Origin: Microbacterium sp. CFH 31415
GTDB lineage: Bacteria > Actinomycetota > Actinomycetes > Actinomycetales > Microbacteriaceae
Direction: 5' to 3'
Assembly: GCF_022538185.1 (NCBI RefSeq)
Contig: NZ_JAKYXC010000002.1
Span: 496,001 to 560,000 of the forward strand
Length of the DNA: 64,000 nt
Part shown: piece by piece, positions 26,893 to 36,517 of the stretch
How positions within the stretch are numbered: the stretch's first letter is position 1
Layout: every line of letters starts with the position of its first letter
Notes under the pieces: model-generated
What the model was told of the DNA's origin: nothing
The model's input: the letters and a program-made list of their open reading frames with translations, nothing else
The model's database searches: none
Translations under genes and position numbers: made by a program

Positions 26893-26915
26893 ATTGCATC
26901 GCCCGTGATGCGAAT
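26893..26915. repeat. Imperfect inverted repeat at the ctaE -35 region
   Basis: ATTGCATC and GATGCGAAT are complementary except for one extra base, around GCCCGT. It overlaps the expected -35 region of the ctaE promoter and may be a second operator. Confidence 0.4.
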
Positions 26916-26934
26916 ATCGTGTCCCAGGATCGGC

Positions 26935-26940
26935 CATAAT
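26935..26940 (+). promoter_or_regulatory. -10 box of ctaE-qcrCAB (CATAAT)
   Basis: CATAAT matches the -10 consensus at 5 of 6 positions and ends 7 nt before a GTG at 26948. This suggests a leaderless operon mRNA and argues against the ATG at 26939, which overlaps the box. Confidence 0.5.
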
Positions 26941-26947
26941 GGGGAGC

Positions 26948-27580
26948 GTGACGACCTCCTCAGCGACCTACGCCCAGGCCATGCGGTCCGTCAAGCGGCC
27001 CGATCCGGTCGCCGTCGGAACGATCGTGTGGCTCGGCAGCGAGGTGATGTTCTTCGCGGGTCTCTTCGCGATCTACTTCACCCTGCGCAACGCCTCCCCC
27101 GATCTGTGGGCGGAAGAGACGCAGCTGCTCAACATCCCCTACGCAACCGTGAACACGATCATCCTCGTGCTCTCGTCGGTCACCTGCCAGATGGGCGTCT
27201 TCGCCGCTGAGCGATTCCAGCCCTACTCGACGCGCAAGCGCGGCTGGCTCGGCTGGGGCATGGTCGAATGGTTCTGGCTGACCTTCGCCCTCGGCGCCAT
27301 CTTCGTGTCGGGTCAGGTGTGGGAGTACGCGCAGCTCGTCGCCGAGGGGATGCCGATCACCGCGAACTCGTACGCGTCGGCGTTCTACCTCACCACCGGG
27401 TTCCACGCGCTCCACGTCACAGGCGGCCTCATCGCCTTCCTCCTGGTGATCGGCCGCGCCTACGCCGTCAAGAACTTCGGGCGCAAAGAGATGACGTCCT
27501 CGATCGTCGTGTCGTACTACTGGCACTTCGTCGACGTCGTCTGGATCGCCCTGTTCCTCGTCATCTACTTCCTGAAATAA
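26948..27580 (+). CDS. ctaE: Cytochrome c oxidase subunit III
   Basis: Subunit III of the aa3-type terminal oxidase, a membrane protein of the bcc-aa3 supercomplex. It has 210 residues from the GTG at 26948 ([12 protein letters not shown]) or 213 from an ATG at 26939. Five hydrophobic helices are visible; motifs include [25 protein letters not shown] and [15 protein letters not shown], which are standard for CtaE. The GTG is favoured by a CATAAT -10 box 7 nt upstream. It leads an operon with qcrC, qcrA and qcrB, the usual actinobacterial order. Confidence 0.96.
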   Translation: MTTSSATYAQAMRSVKRPDPVAVGTIVWLGSEVMFFAGLFAIYFTLRNASPDLWAEETQLLNIPYATVNTIILVLSSVTCQMGVFAAERFQPYSTRKRGWLGWGMVEWFWLTFALGAIFVSGQVWEYAQLVAEGMPITANSYASAFYLTTGFHALHVTGGLIAFLLVIGRAYAVKNFGRKEMTSSIVVSYYWHFVDVVWIALFLVIYFLK

Positions 27581-27600
27581 GAGCGGAGCTGATTCCCGAC

Positions 27601-28401
27601 ATGGCACGAGACACCCCGCGCCGCTCGAAAGGCCGCCGCAGCCCCTGGGCTGCTGCCGCGCTCATCGGCATCGGACTTCTGATCACCGGCGGCGTGTACG
27701 CCGGCGCGTCCGCGGCCGTGGCCGCCACGACCGAGACCACGGTCGCCACTGCGACCACGGTGGAGGACGGCAAGCTGCTGTTCCAGGCGAACTGCGCCAC
27801 CTGCCACGGTCTCGACGTGCAGGGCACGCCCGACGGCCCGTCGCTGTACGGCGTGGGCGAGCTCGCGGTGCACTTCCAGATGAGCACCGGCCGCATGCCC
27901 CTGCAGATGCAGGGACCCCAGGCTCCGCAGAAGCCCGTCCAGTTCACCGACGATCAGATCGCCGCGGTCGGCGCCTACATCCAGAGCATCGCCCCCGGTC
28001 CTAGCTTCCCGTCGGAGGAAGTGCTCGACGGCGAGGGCAACGCCGCCGAGGGCGGCGAGCTGTTCCGCATCAACTGCGCGATGTGCCACAACGTGGCCGG
28101 CGCGGGCGGAGCGCTGACCGAGGGCAAGTACGCCCCGGCGCTCTACAACACCACCCCGCTCAACATGTACGCGGCGATGGTCACCGGTCCGCAGAACATG
28201 CCGGTCTTCAACGACATGACGCTGACGACCGAGGAGAAGCGCGACATCATCTCCTACCTGCTGTTCCTGCAGGACACCCAGTCGCCCGGCGGGTTCACGC
28301 TCGGATCGCTCGGCCCCGTCTCCGAGGGCCTCTTCATCTGGATCTTCGGCATCGGCTCGCTGATCGCCATCACCGTGTGGATCACGGCGAAGTCCAACTG
28401 A
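27601..28401 (+). CDS. qcrC: Diheme cytochrome c subunit of the bcc complex
   Basis: QcrC is the membrane-anchored diheme cytochrome that replaces soluble cytochrome c between the bc1 and aa3 parts. The 266-residue protein has an N-terminal helix (about 17-42), two c-type heme sites, CATCH at 65-69 and CAMCH at 159-163, and a C-terminal anchor helix (GLFIWIFGIGSLIAITVWI). Met residues in GRMP and NMPVF are likely axial ligands. It starts 20 nt after ctaE. Confidence 0.96.
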   Translation: MARDTPRRSKGRRSPWAAAALIGIGLLITGGVYAGASAAVAATTETTVATATTVEDGKLLFQANCATCHGLDVQGTPDGPSLYGVGELAVHFQMSTGRMPLQMQGPQAPQKPVQFTDDQIAAVGAYIQSIAPGPSFPSEEVLDGEGNAAEGGELFRINCAMCHNVAGAGGALTEGKYAPALYNTTPLNMYAAMVTGPQNMPVFNDMTLTTEEKRDIISYLLFLQDTQSPGGFTLGSLGPVSEGLFIWIFGIGSLIAITVWITAKSN

Positions 28402-28435
28402 ACGTACTGACACGCAAGACCTGACGAGGAGCAGC

Positions 28436-29515
28436 ATGGCACACGAGGACGACCCGCTCGAGCACGAGAGGGCTTCCTGGAAGCCCTCCACCGGGCTCGC
28501 CGTCGCGGTCAACGACCCGGTGCGCGCCCCGGAGTTCCCTCCGCATCGCGAGCGGATGACCGACAAGGACCCGAAGGCCATGAAGGCCGCCGTCCGCACG
28601 GTCTACACGCTGTTCTACCTGTCGATCGCCGGCAGCATCTGGGCGATCGCGGCCTACATGCTCTTCCCGATCGAGAGCGGGCGGATGACCGACATCCGCA
28701 ACAACAACCTCTTCATCGGTCTCGGCATCGCCTTCGCCCTGCTCGCCATCGGCGTGGCAGCCATCCACTGGTCGAAGGCGGTCATGTCCGACCGCGAGTT
28801 CGTCGAGCCGCGGCACGCGACCCGCGGGCGTGATTCGACGCGTGAGGCCGCCATCCAGGCGTTCGCCGACGCCAACGAAGACTCCGGCTTCGGTCGCCGC
28901 ACGATGATCCGCAACTCGATGATCGCCGCGCTCGTCGCCTCGGTGGCGCCCGCGATCGTGCTGTTCCGCGGCCTCGCCCCGCAGGACTCGCCCGAGCACC
29001 CCGAGGGCGGCAACCCGGTCTTCCTCCTCAGCCACACCATGTGGAAGGAGGGGATGCGCCTGGCCCACGACCCGAGCGGTGAGCCGATCCGCGCCGCGGA
29101 CGTCACTCTCGGCTCGGCCGTGCACGTCATCCCGGAGGAGCTCGCCGAGCTCTCGCACAGCGACGGCTATCTCGAGGAGAAGGCGAAGGCCATCGTCCTC
29201 CTCATGCGCCTGCTGCCCGACCAGCTGATCGAGAGCCCGGAGCGCGCGGACTGGTCGTACGACGGGATCGTCGCCTACTCCAAGGTCTGCACGCACGTCG
29301 GCTGCCCGGTCGCCCTCTACGAGCAGCAGACCCACCACCTGCTGTGCCCGTGCCACCAGTCGCAGTTCGACGTGACCGACGCCGCGAAGGTCATCTTCGG
29401 GCCGGCCGCTCGTCCCCTGCCCCAGCTGCCGATCACGGTCGACGCCGAGGGCTACCTGGTCGCCCGCAGCGACTTCACCGAACCCGTCGGCCCGAGCTTC
29501 TGGGAGCGTCATTGA
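28436..29515 (+). CDS. qcrA: Rieske iron-sulfur subunit of the bcc complex
   Basis: QcrA transfers electrons from menaquinol at the Qo site to cytochrome cc. The 359-residue protein has about three membrane helices in its N-terminal half, as in other actinobacterial Rieske proteins, and a C-terminal Rieske domain with the cluster ligands in CTHVGC and CPCHQSQFD. GAGGAGC lies before the ATG. The stop overlaps the TTG start of qcrB. Confidence 0.96.
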   Translation: MAHEDDPLEHERASWKPSTGLAVAVNDPVRAPEFPPHRERMTDKDPKAMKAAVRTVYTLFYLSIAGSIWAIAAYMLFPIESGRMTDIRNNNLFIGLGIAFALLAIGVAAIHWSKAVMSDREFVEPRHATRGRDSTREAAIQAFADANEDSGFGRRTMIRNSMIAALVASVAPAIVLFRGLAPQDSPEHPEGGNPVFLLSHTMWKEGMRLAHDPSGEPIRAADVTLGSAVHVIPEELAELSHSDGYLEEKAKAIVLLMRLLPDQLIESPERADWSYDGIVAYSKVCTHVGCPVALYEQQTHHLLCPCHQSQFDVTDAAKVIFGPAARPLPQLPITVDAEGYLVARSDFTEPVGPSFWERH

Positions 29516-31353
29516 GTACCGCAACCGCAACCGAGGACCTCGTCGAGGCGCCTCCTGCCACGACGCCCCGTGACAAGCCGCTGGGCGGACGCTTCATCGG
29601 CGCCGCGTCGAACTACATCGACGAGCGCACGAGCCTGTCGGGCTTCGTCAAGGAGCTGGGCCGCAAGGTCTTCCCCGACCACTGGTCGTTCATGCTCGGC
29701 GAGATCGCCCTGTGGAGCTTCGTCGTCGTGCTGCTCACCGGCACGTTCCTGACGTTCTTCTTCCAGGCGTCGATGGTCGAGACGCACTACACCGGCGCCT
29801 ACCTCCCGATGCGCGGCATCGAGATGTCTGCGGCGATGGCGTCCACCCTCGAGATCTCGTTCGATCTCCGCGGCGGGCTTCTGGTGCGTCAGATGCACCA
29901 CTGGTCCGCGCTCGTGTTCGTCGCCGGCATCGGCGTGCACATGCTCCGCGTGTTCTTCACCGGTGCGTTCCGCAAGCCGCGAGAGCTGAACTGGGTCATC
30001 GGGTTCATCCTCTTCATCCTCGCGATGGGCGAGGGCTTCACCGGCTACTCGCTCCCCGACGACGTCCTGTCGGGCAACGGCCTCCGCATCATCGACGGCA
30101 TGGTCAAGGGCATCCCGCTCATCGGCACGTGGACCTCGTTCCTGCTGTTCGGCGGCGAGTTCCCCGGCACGGCGATCGTCGGCCGCCTGTACTCGCTGCA
30201 CATCCTGCTGCTGCCCGCGATCCTCGTCGGCCTGCTCGTGCTCCACCTCATGCTGATGGTGATCAACAAGCACACCCAGTTCGGCGGCCCCGGCCGTGCC
30301 AACAGCAATGTCGTCGGCTACCCGATGATGCCGGTCTACATGTCGAAGATGGGCGGCTTCCTGTTCATCACGTTCGGCGTGATCGCGCTCATCGCGGCGC
30401 TGTTCACGATCAACCCGATCTGGAACTACGGCCCGTACGACCCGTCGCCCGTCTCCGCCGGCACGCAGCCCGACTGGTACATCGGCTTCGCCGACGGTGC
30501 CCTGCGCCTCGTGCCCCCGGGCTGGGAGTTCGTCTTCCTGGACCGCACCTGGTCGTTCAACATCATCGTTCCGCTCGTGGCGCTCGGTCTGTTCATCGTC
30601 CTCGTGCTCATCTACCCCTTCATCGAGGCGTGGGTGACCGGAGACAAGCGCGAGCACCACATCGCCGAGCGTCCGCGCAACGCCCCGACCCGCACCGCCA
30701 TCGGTGCCGCCGGTGTCACGTTCTACGCCGTCCTCTGGGCAGCGGCGGCGTCCGACATCATCGCGACCCACTTCTGGCTCACGATGGAGGGCGTCATCCA
30801 CACCCTCCAGGCGCTGCTCTTCATCGGCCCGATCGTTGCGTACTTCGTCTCGAAGCGCATCGCGATCGCGCTCCAGAAGAAGGACCGCGAGATCGCCCTG
30901 CACGGCTACGAGTCCGGGCGCATCGTCCGCCTCCCCGGTGGCGAGTACATCGAGGTGCACCAGCCCGTCGACGAGTACGAGCGCTACAAGCTGGTCGACT
31001 TCGTGACGTACGAGCCGCTCGTCGTGCGGCCGAACGCAAAGGGCCGCATCCCGTGGCACGAGAACCTCCGCGCGGTCATCTCGCGCTGGTTCTTCGAGGA
31101 CCGCCTCACCCCGGTCACCCAGACCGAGCTCGACGAGGCCCTCTCGCACCAGCACCACACTCTCGACCACATCGCTGAGGAAGAGGACGCCGAGATCCAG
31201 GCCGCGCACGAGCGCGCCGGGGTGCCGGATGCTCCTCACGTACCCCTCGACGACGGTCGCAACAGCGAGACTGCGGTCCGTCCGACGAACGTCATCGTTC
31301 CCGAGGACGGCCAGAAGAAGCCGCGCAACCGAGAGAAGGACGCCGACCGCTGA
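29512..31353 (+). CDS. qcrB: Cytochrome b subunit of the bcc complex (TTG start)
   Basis: QcrB is the quinol-oxidising membrane subunit with two b-type hemes. The 613-residue protein has eight or more membrane helices, the heme ligands in RQMHHWSALVFV and RLYSLHILLLP, and the Qo-site motif in the PEW position (here TQPDWYIGF). A long charged C-terminal extension of about 100 residues is typical of actinobacterial QcrB. The only sensible start is a TTG at 29512, which overlaps the qcrA stop (TTGA) and has GGGAG 5 nt upstream. The rare start plus overlap implies dependence on qcrA translation. Confidence 0.94.
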   Translation: MSTATATEDLVEAPPATTPRDKPLGGRFIGAASNYIDERTSLSGFVKELGRKVFPDHWSFMLGEIALWSFVVVLLTGTFLTFFFQASMVETHYTGAYLPMRGIEMSAAMASTLEISFDLRGGLLVRQMHHWSALVFVAGIGVHMLRVFFTGAFRKPRELNWVIGFILFILAMGEGFTGYSLPDDVLSGNGLRIIDGMVKGIPLIGTWTSFLLFGGEFPGTAIVGRLYSLHILLLPAILVGLLVLHLMLMVINKHTQFGGPGRANSNVVGYPMMPVYMSKMGGFLFITFGVIALIAALFTINPIWNYGPYDPSPVSAGTQPDWYIGFADGALRLVPPGWEFVFLDRTWSFNIIVPLVALGLFIVLVLIYPFIEAWVTGDKREHHIAERPRNAPTRTAIGAAGVTFYAVLWAAAASDIIATHFWLTMEGVIHTLQALLFIGPIVAYFVSKRIAIALQKKDREIALHGYESGRIVRLPGGEYIEVHQPVDEYERYKLVDFVTYEPLVVRPNAKGRIPWHENLRAVISRWFFEDRLTPVTQTELDEALSHQHHTLDHIAEEEDAEIQAAHERAGVPDAPHVPLDDGRNSETAVRPTNVIVPEDGQKKPRNREKDADR

Positions 31354-31368
31354 CGTCGTCTTCCGCGT

Positions 31369-31417
31369 CAGAACGCCCCGGCACGACCCTTCACGGGTTC
31401 GCAGCCGGGGCGTTCTG
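31369..31417 (+). terminator. Terminator of ctaE-qcrCAB
   Basis: A perfect 14-bp stem, CAGAACGCCCCGGC (31369-31382) with GCCGGGGCGTTCTG (31404-31417), encloses a 21-nt loop, 16 nt after the qcrB stop. No long T-run follows (CATTACC). Confidence 0.8.
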
Positions 31418-31520
31418 CATTACCGCTCCCCCGCGCGAACCCCGCGCGTCGCGCGGCCGGTCGGCAGAAATCCGGCGACCCCTGACAGCCCGACGGCACG
31501 GAGCGCGAGGCCCCCTCCCG

Positions 31521-31526
31521 TAACGT
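31521..31526 (+). promoter_or_regulatory. -10 box of the rhodanese gene (TAACGT)
   Basis: TAACGT ends 6 nt before the ATG at 31533, with no ribosome site between. Confidence 0.5.
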
Positions 31527-31532
31527 GGACGC

Positions 31533-31952
31533 ATGACCACAGCTCTCGACTACTTCTCGGCCAAGCTCTCTCTCGAGACGGACGCCTCGGATGTCTACGC
31601 AGCGCAGAAGGCCGGAGAGACGTTCGTCCTCGTCGACGTGCGCAGCGATGAGGCATGGGCACAGGGACGGATCGCCGGGGCAGTCCACATGCCACACCAC
31701 GAGATCGCACAGCGCGCCGCGGCCGAGCTCGACAAAGGCGTGCCCGTCGTCGTCTACTGCTGGAGCCCGGGCTGCAACGGCGGCGCGAAAGGCGCCCTGC
31801 AGTTCGCGAAGCTCGGCTTCGAGGTGCGCGAGATGATCGGCGGCTACGAGTACTGGATCCGCGAGGGTCAGCCCATCGAGAACGACAAGGGCCCGCTCCC
31901 CCGGGTGTTCGATGCGCAGGTCATGGTCGTGCGCTCGCGCCTTGCACCCTGA
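31533..31952 (+). CDS. Rhodanese-like domain protein
   Basis: A single rhodanese domain of 139 residues. VLVDVRSDEAWAQGRIAGAVHMP is the CH2A region. The active-site Cys is in VVYCWSPGCNGG, where an intact loop suggests sulfurtransferase activity. The end is conserved (GYEYWIREGQPIE). The substrate and acceptor are unknown. It has its own leaderless-type promoter after the qcrB terminator and converges on the PP2C gene with 19 bp between stops. Confidence 0.9.
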   Translation: MTTALDYFSAKLSLETDASDVYAAQKAGETFVLVDVRSDEAWAQGRIAGAVHMPHHEIAQRAAAELDKGVPVVVYCWSPGCNGGAKGALQFAKLGFEVREMIGGYEYWIREGQPIENDKGPLPRVFDAQVMVVRSRLAP

Positions 31953-31971
31953 GAACGATTCAGGGCGCCGC

Positions 31972-32799
31972 TCAGGCCGACTCCAGGCCCTCGTTCAGGC
32001 CTTCGGTGAATCGGGCCGCGGCCGCCCCGTAGAACGATGTCCTGCTGCTCAGCCCGAACGGCTCCGCCGGGCCGAGCTCCACGTCGCAGATCACGACCGT
32101 GACATTGTCGCGTGTGCCGGCCGTCAGCCCGAGGGCGACTGCGGCACCCGCGGCCTCGACAGCGTCGCCGCACCGCGCAACCACCGCCGCGATGTCGCTC
32201 GCCGGCACGTAGTCGGTCAAGCCGTCGCTGCACAGCAGCCAGCGATCGCCCTGCCGCGCATCGTGCTCCGCCACGACGACACGATCGCGCTCTCCACCGC
32301 TCAGCGAGGCGGTGATGAGGTTGCGTCGCGGATGGGTCGCGGCATCCGCTTCCGCCACCAGCCCTCGCTCGACGAGCACCTGCACGTACGAATCGTCACG
32401 CGTCTGCTGCGTCATGACGCCGTCACGCAGCAGATACGCGCGAGAGTCGCCGGTGTGAGCGAGCAGGAGCGTGTCGTCCTCCGACACGAAGACGCCGGTG
32501 AAGGTCGTCGCCATGCCCGACAGCGCGGGATTGCGCTCGACGTGGGCCCGCAGATCCCAATTGGCCGCTCTCACGCTGACAGCCAGCGCAGCGGCATCGA
32601 CAGTGCCGACTCTGCCGGCCGCCAGACGATGCACGAACGCGGCCGAGGCGAGATCGCCGGCCGGACCGCCGCCCACACCGTCAGCCACCGCTCCGCCCCA
32701 GGGTGCCGTGAAGGCGGCGTCCTGGTTGACGGATCGGTAGGCTCCGGTGTCGGAGACGGCGGCGGCACGGAGCCGCACGCGGGAAGGCCGCAACGGCAC
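31972..32799 (-). CDS. PP2C-family serine/threonine phosphatase
   Basis: A 275-residue PPM/PP2C phosphatase. Metal-binding motifs: GAYRSVNQDAAF, VADGVGGGPAGDLAS, LLAHTGDSRAYL, CSDGLTDY and GTRDNVTVVICD. It would remove phosphate from Ser/Thr of proteins in the cytoplasm. The GTG at 32799 lies 2 nt after the ctaF stop, so it is probably the last gene of the ctaC-ctaD-ctaF operon. The link between a phosphatase and the oxidase genes is notable; the target is unknown. Confidence 0.9.
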   Translation of the reverse strand: MPLRPSRVRLRAAAVSDTGAYRSVNQDAAFTAPWGGAVADGVGGGPAGDLASAAFVHRLAAGRVGTVDAAALAVSVRAANWDLRAHVERNPALSGMATTFTGVFVSEDDTLLLAHTGDSRAYLLRDGVMTQQTRDDSYVQVLVERGLVAEADAATHPRRNLITASLSGGERDRVVVAEHDARQGDRWLLCSDGLTDYVPASDIAAVVARCGDAVEAAGAAVALGLTAGTRDNVTVVICDVELGPAEPFGLSSRTSFYGAAAARFTEGLNEGLESA

Positions 32800-32801
32800 G
32801 A

Positions 32802-33236
32802 TCAGCGCGCGAAGTACCCGCGGTAGTACTCGTAGACCCAGCCGACAATGGCGATGACGAAGACGCCGACGCCGATCGGCACCATCCACGCGCCGACGGC
32901 CAGGCCGATCATCGCGAGAGCAGCCGAGAAGGCGAGGACGATCGGCCACCACGACCACGGGCTGAACTCGCCCAGCTCAGGATCGCCGTCGTCGATGTCG
33001 GACGTCAGGACGTCTTCGGGAAGCTCGCCACCCTGCGCATTGTGCACACGGCTGATGTAGAACGCGATCAGCGCACCCATCAGCGAGGTGAAGATCAGCG
33101 CCACGGCGCCGACCCACTCGATCGCGCGGTACCACGGCAGGTCGGGGTGCGCGACGATGTTCCACACGATGTAGACCATGCCCACGAGGGCGAAGAACAC
33201 GGTGAGGAGCCACCAGAGTCCGGTATTGGTGCGCAC
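32802..33236 (-). CDS. ctaF: Cytochrome c oxidase subunit IV (actinobacterial)
   Basis: A 144-residue membrane protein with about four helices (FFALVGMVYIVWNIV, WVGAVALIFTSLMGALIAFYI, and two near the C terminus). ELGEFSPWSWWPIVLAF is the family hallmark. CtaF is an accessory subunit of the aa3 oxidase in actinobacteria. Its GTG start follows the ctaD stop with no gap (TAAGTG), so translation is coupled. Confidence 0.94.
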   Translation of the reverse strand: MRTNTGLWWLLTVFFALVGMVYIVWNIVAHPDLPWYRAIEWVGAVALIFTSLMGALIAFYISRVHNAQGGELPEDVLTSDIDDGDPELGEFSPWSWWPIVLAFSAALAMIGLAVGAWMVPIGVGVFVIAIVGWVYEYYRGYFAR

Positions 33237-35000
33237 TTACTTCACCTCTCCGTCGGCGGCGTCGACAACCGGGGCTTCGGGCGCGTCCTTCGCAGGTCCG
33301 ACGCCGACGGGGATCCCGGCCTCGGGGTGGTTGAGGTCGAACGCCGGCCGCTCGCTGCGGATACGCGGGATCGACGTGAAGTTGTGCCGCGGCGGCGGGC
33401 ACGACGTGGCCCACTCGAGCGAGGCGCCGTAGCCCCATGGGTCGTTCACGGTCACGCGCGGCGCCTTGCGGGCGGTGATCCACACGTTGAACAGGAACGG
33501 GATCATCGAGGCGCCGAGGATGATCGCGCCGACCGTCGAGACCTGGTTCTGCCACGTCCACCCATCGGCCGCCGAGTAGTCCGCGTAGCGGCGCACCATG
33601 CCGTCCACGCCCAGCCAGTGCTGGATGAGGAAGGTCATGTGGAAGCCGATGAACAGCAGCCAGAAGTGCACCATGCCGAGACGCTCGTTGAGCATCTTTC
33701 CGGTCCACTTCGGCCACCAGAAGTAGAAGCCGGCGAACATCGCGAAGACGACGGTCCCGAACACGACGTAGTGGAAGTGCGCGACGACGAAGTACGAGTC
33801 GGAGAGGTGGAAGTCCAGCGGCGGCGACGCGAGGATGACGCCGGTGAGGCCACCGAAGACGAACGACACGAGGAAGCCGAGGGCGAAGACCATCGGGGTC
33901 TCGAACGTCACCGAGCCTCGCCAGAGCGTTCCGATCCAGTTGAAGATCTTCACACCGGTCGGCACCGCGATGAGCATGGTCATCAGGGCGAAGAACGGCA
34001 GCAGCACCGCGCCGGTGACGTACATGTGGTGAGCCCACACCGCCACGGAGAGGGCGGCGATCGCGATCGTCGCGTAGACGAGCGTCTTGTACCCGAAGAT
34101 CGGCTTGCGGCTGAAGACCGGGAAGATCTCCGAGACGATGCCGAAGAACGGCAGGGCGATGATGTACACCTCTGGGTGTCCGAAGAACCAGAACAGGTGC
34201 TGCCATAGCAGGACGCCGCCGTTGGCCGGGTCGTAGATATGGGCGCCGAGCACACGGTCGGCCGCGGCGGCCAGGATGGCGGCGGCGAGCACCGGGAACG
34301 CCATCAGGATCAGGATGCTCGTGATCAGCGTGTTCCACGAGAAGATCGGCATGCGCCACATGGTCATGCCCGGCGCGCGCATCGTGATGATCGTCGTGAT
34401 GAAGTTCACCGCGCCGAGGATCGTTCCGAAACCGCTCATGCCGAGGCCGAGCATCCAGAGGTTTCCTCCGGCACCCGGGGAGAAGCTGGCGTTTGCGAGC
34501 GGCTGGTAGGCGAACCAGCCGAACGACGCCGCGCCCTGCGGGGTGAGGAAGCCGGCGACGGCGATGGTCGAGCCGAAGAGGAACAGCCAGAACGCGAACG
34601 CATTCAGACGCGGGAAGGCGACGTCGGGCGCACCGATCTGCAGCGGCAGGATCGCGTTCGCGAACCCGGCGAACAGCGGCGTCGCGAACATGAGCAGCAT
34701 GATCGTGCCGTGCATCGTGAACAGCTGGTTGTACTGCTCCTTCGTCGGGATGATCTGCATCCCGGGCTCGAAGAGCTCAGCACGGATGATCAGCGCCATC
34801 ACTCCGCCGAGGAGGAAGAACAGCACCGACGAGATGAGGTAGAGGTAGCCGATCGTCTTGTGGTCGGTGGAGGTGATCCACTTGACGATGATGTTGCCCT
34901 TCTGCTCGACGCGCGAAGCGCTGAGCAGTGCGGCCTGGCGAGGCGGCAGAGTGGTCGGGCGACCCTGAGTCGTCCCCTGAAGCGGAACCGTCGTCGCCAT
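33237..35000 (-). CDS. ctaD: Cytochrome c oxidase subunit I
   Basis: The catalytic heme-copper subunit of the aa3 oxidase, 587 residues with twelve membrane helices. The Cu-B and heme a3 ligands are seen in [11 protein letters not shown] and AHFHYV; the heme a ligand is in [10 protein letters not shown]. Proton-channel residues are in the usual places ([20 protein letters not shown]-like region, here [18 protein letters not shown]). It reduces oxygen to water and pumps protons. It starts 2 nt after the ctaC stop. Confidence 0.97.
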   Translation of the reverse strand: MATTVPLQGTTQGRPTTLPPRQAALLSASRVEQKGNIIVKWITSTDHKTIGYLYLISSVLFFLLGGVMALIIRAELFEPGMQIIPTKEQYNQLFTMHGTIMLLMFATPLFAGFANAILPLQIGAPDVAFPRLNAFAFWLFLFGSTIAVAGFLTPQGAASFGWFAYQPLANASFSPGAGGNLWMLGLGMSGFGTILGAVNFITTIITMRAPGMTMWRMPIFSWNTLITSILILMAFPVLAAAILAAAADRVLGAHIYDPANGGVLLWQHLFWFFGHPEVYIIALPFFGIVSEIFPVFSRKPIFGYKTLVYATIAIAALSVAVWAHHMYVTGAVLLPFFALMTMLIAVPTGVKIFNWIGTLWRGSVTFETPMVFALGFLVSFVFGGLTGVILASPPLDFHLSDSYFVVAHFHYVVFGTVVFAMFAGFYFWWPKWTGKMLNERLGMVHFWLLFIGFHMTFLIQHWLGVDGMVRRYADYSAADGWTWQNQVSTVGAIILGASMIPFLFNVWITARKAPRVTVNDPWGYGASLEWATSCPPPRHNFTSIPRIRSERPAFDLNHPEAGIPVGVGPAKDAPEAPVVDAADGEVK

Positions 35001-35002
35001 GA

Positions 35003-35887
35003 TCAGTCGTCTCCCTCGGAGCTCGCACCCGTTCCGGGCAGATTCTGAAGTCGGTCGTACTCGTCGTTGATGTCACCGGTCTGGCCGGCCTCGCGAAGGG
35101 TATCGAGGTAATCCTCGTACTCGGCTTCGCTGACGACCTCGACATTGAAGAGCATCATCGAGTGGTACTCGCCGCAGAGCTCGGCGCACTTGCCGGCGTA
35201 CTCCCCCTCGCGGGTGGGCGTGAACGACCAGTAGTTGTCCCTCCCGATGTACATGTCCTTCTTGTACAGGAAGTCGATGATCCAGAACGAGTGGATCACG
35301 TCGCGGGACTGAAGCTTGATCTTGACCGTCTTGTCGACCGGGAGGACGAGCTTGGGCAGCTCGCTGGTGACGTTGCCCTGCGCGTCGGTCTGCGCCTGGA
35401 CGCCCATGGTCCACACCGTGTCGTCGTCGGTCTCGCCGTCGTACTGGAAATCCCAGGACCACTGCTTGCCGATCGCGACGATCGAGACGTCGGGGTCTTC
35501 CGTCTGCGTCTCGAGGATCGTCTGGTCGCGGGCTGTGAACGCGAAGAAGCCGATCACGAGGATCAGCGGCACGACCGTGTAGAAGATCTCGATCGGCATG
35601 TTGTAGCGCAGCTGCACGGGGAGGCCGACCTGACCGCGGCGCCGGCGGTAGGCGATCGCGGCCCAGCCCATGAGGCCCCACGTGATGACGCCGACGGCCA
35701 GCAGCACGATCCAGGAGTTGACCCACAGACCGGCGACCATGTCGGTGCGGTCGGTGGCCGGCTGGCCGCTCTCGACGAAGCCCGGCAGGAAGCCGTGGAG
35801 CTCGGTCGGGGTGCATCCGGCGAGTACTGCGGCCGTTGCGATCCCGAGCGGGAGAACGGCCCAGCGGATACGGCGTTTCGAGGGCAC
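35003..35887 (-). CDS. ctaC: Cytochrome c oxidase subunit II
   Basis: A 294-residue lipoprotein subunit that accepts electrons at its Cu-A centre. The signal sequence ends in a lipobox (AAVLAGC). Two membrane helices follow (about 50-75 and 97-117). The Cu-A ligands are in [11 protein letters not shown] and [14 protein letters not shown]. The GTG at 35887 has AAGG upstream. It leads the ctaC-ctaD-ctaF operon. A TAGACT hexamer about 40 nt upstream is a possible -10. Confidence 0.96.
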   Translation of the reverse strand: MPSKRRIRWAVLPLGIATAAVLAGCTPTELHGFLPGFVESGQPATDRTDMVAGLWVNSWIVLLAVGVITWGLMGWAAIAYRRRRGQVGLPVQLRYNMPIEIFYTVVPLILVIGFFAFTARDQTILETQTEDPDVSIVAIGKQWSWDFQYDGETDDDTVWTMGVQAQTDAQGNVTSELPKLVLPVDKTVKIKLQSRDVIHSFWIIDFLYKKDMYIGRDNYWSFTPTREGEYAGKCAELCGEYHSMMLFNVEVVSEAEYEDYLDTLREAGQTGDINDEYDRLQNLPGTGASSEGDD

Positions 35888-35992
35888 GGTGCACCTTTCC
35901 GGGTCGCGAACAGGACTCTCCTCAGTCTAGGGCAAGCATCCAGGGTATTCAGGCCATCCGCCCAGCTTGACCTGTGTCGCGAGGGTGGAAAA

Positions 35993-36034
35993 CCGCAGGC
36001 CCGGAGCACTCCATGGAGCGCTCCGGGCCTGCGG
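35993..36034 (-). terminator. Terminator of erpA
   Basis: A perfect 14-bp stem, CCGCAGGCCCGGAG with CTCCGGGCCTGCGG, starts 14 nt after the erpA stop and is followed on the minus strand by TTTTCC. It is a standard intrinsic terminator. Confidence 0.85.
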
Positions 36035-36047
36035 AAATCGGGCTGGA

Positions 36048-36413
36048 TCAGTGGAAGCTGTCTCCGCAGGCGCAGCTGCCGGCGGCGTTGGGGTTGTCGA
36101 TCGTGAACCCCTGCTCCGAGATCGTGTCCTTGAAGTCGATGGTCGCGCCGTCGAGGTACGGGACACTCATGTCGTCGACGATGACCTCGACGCCGTCGAA
36201 GTCGACCGTCTTGTCGCCGTCGAGATAGCGCTCGTCGAAATACAACTGGTAGATCAGCCCGCTGCAGCCGCCGGGCTGCACGGCGACGCGCAGACGCAGG
36301 TCGTCGCGGCCCTCCTGCGACAGGAGGCTCTTCACCTTGAGCGAGGCGGCTTCGGTCAGTGCGACGCCGTGTTCGCGAACGGACTGGTCGGTCGACAGCG
36401 CAGTGTCGGTCAT
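36048..36413 (-). CDS. erpA: Iron-sulfur cluster insertion/A-type carrier protein
   Basis: A 121-residue A-type carrier (HesB/ErpA family) that holds and delivers Fe-S clusters. The three conserved Cys residues are in PGGCSG and the C-terminal CACGDSFH. The ATG at 36413 has GGAGGAG upstream. It is a single-gene unit with a clear terminator. Its place beside the ctaC operon suits supply of clusters to respiratory proteins, an inference from position. Confidence 0.94.
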   Translation of the reverse strand: MTDTALSTDQSVREHGVALTEAASLKVKSLLSQEGRDDLRLRVAVQPGGCSGLIYQLYFDERYLDGDKTVDFDGVEVIVDDMSVPYLDGATIDFKDTISEQGFTIDNPNAAGSCACGDSFH

Positions 36414-36517
36414 GGCACTCCTCCGGACGGGCCGCCTGATCCGGTGATCGGCACCGGGGCGGCGGGATGCTGTGATTCTACGCCCGTAGTCCGAGAACCG
36501 GCTCCGAGCAGGGTGTG

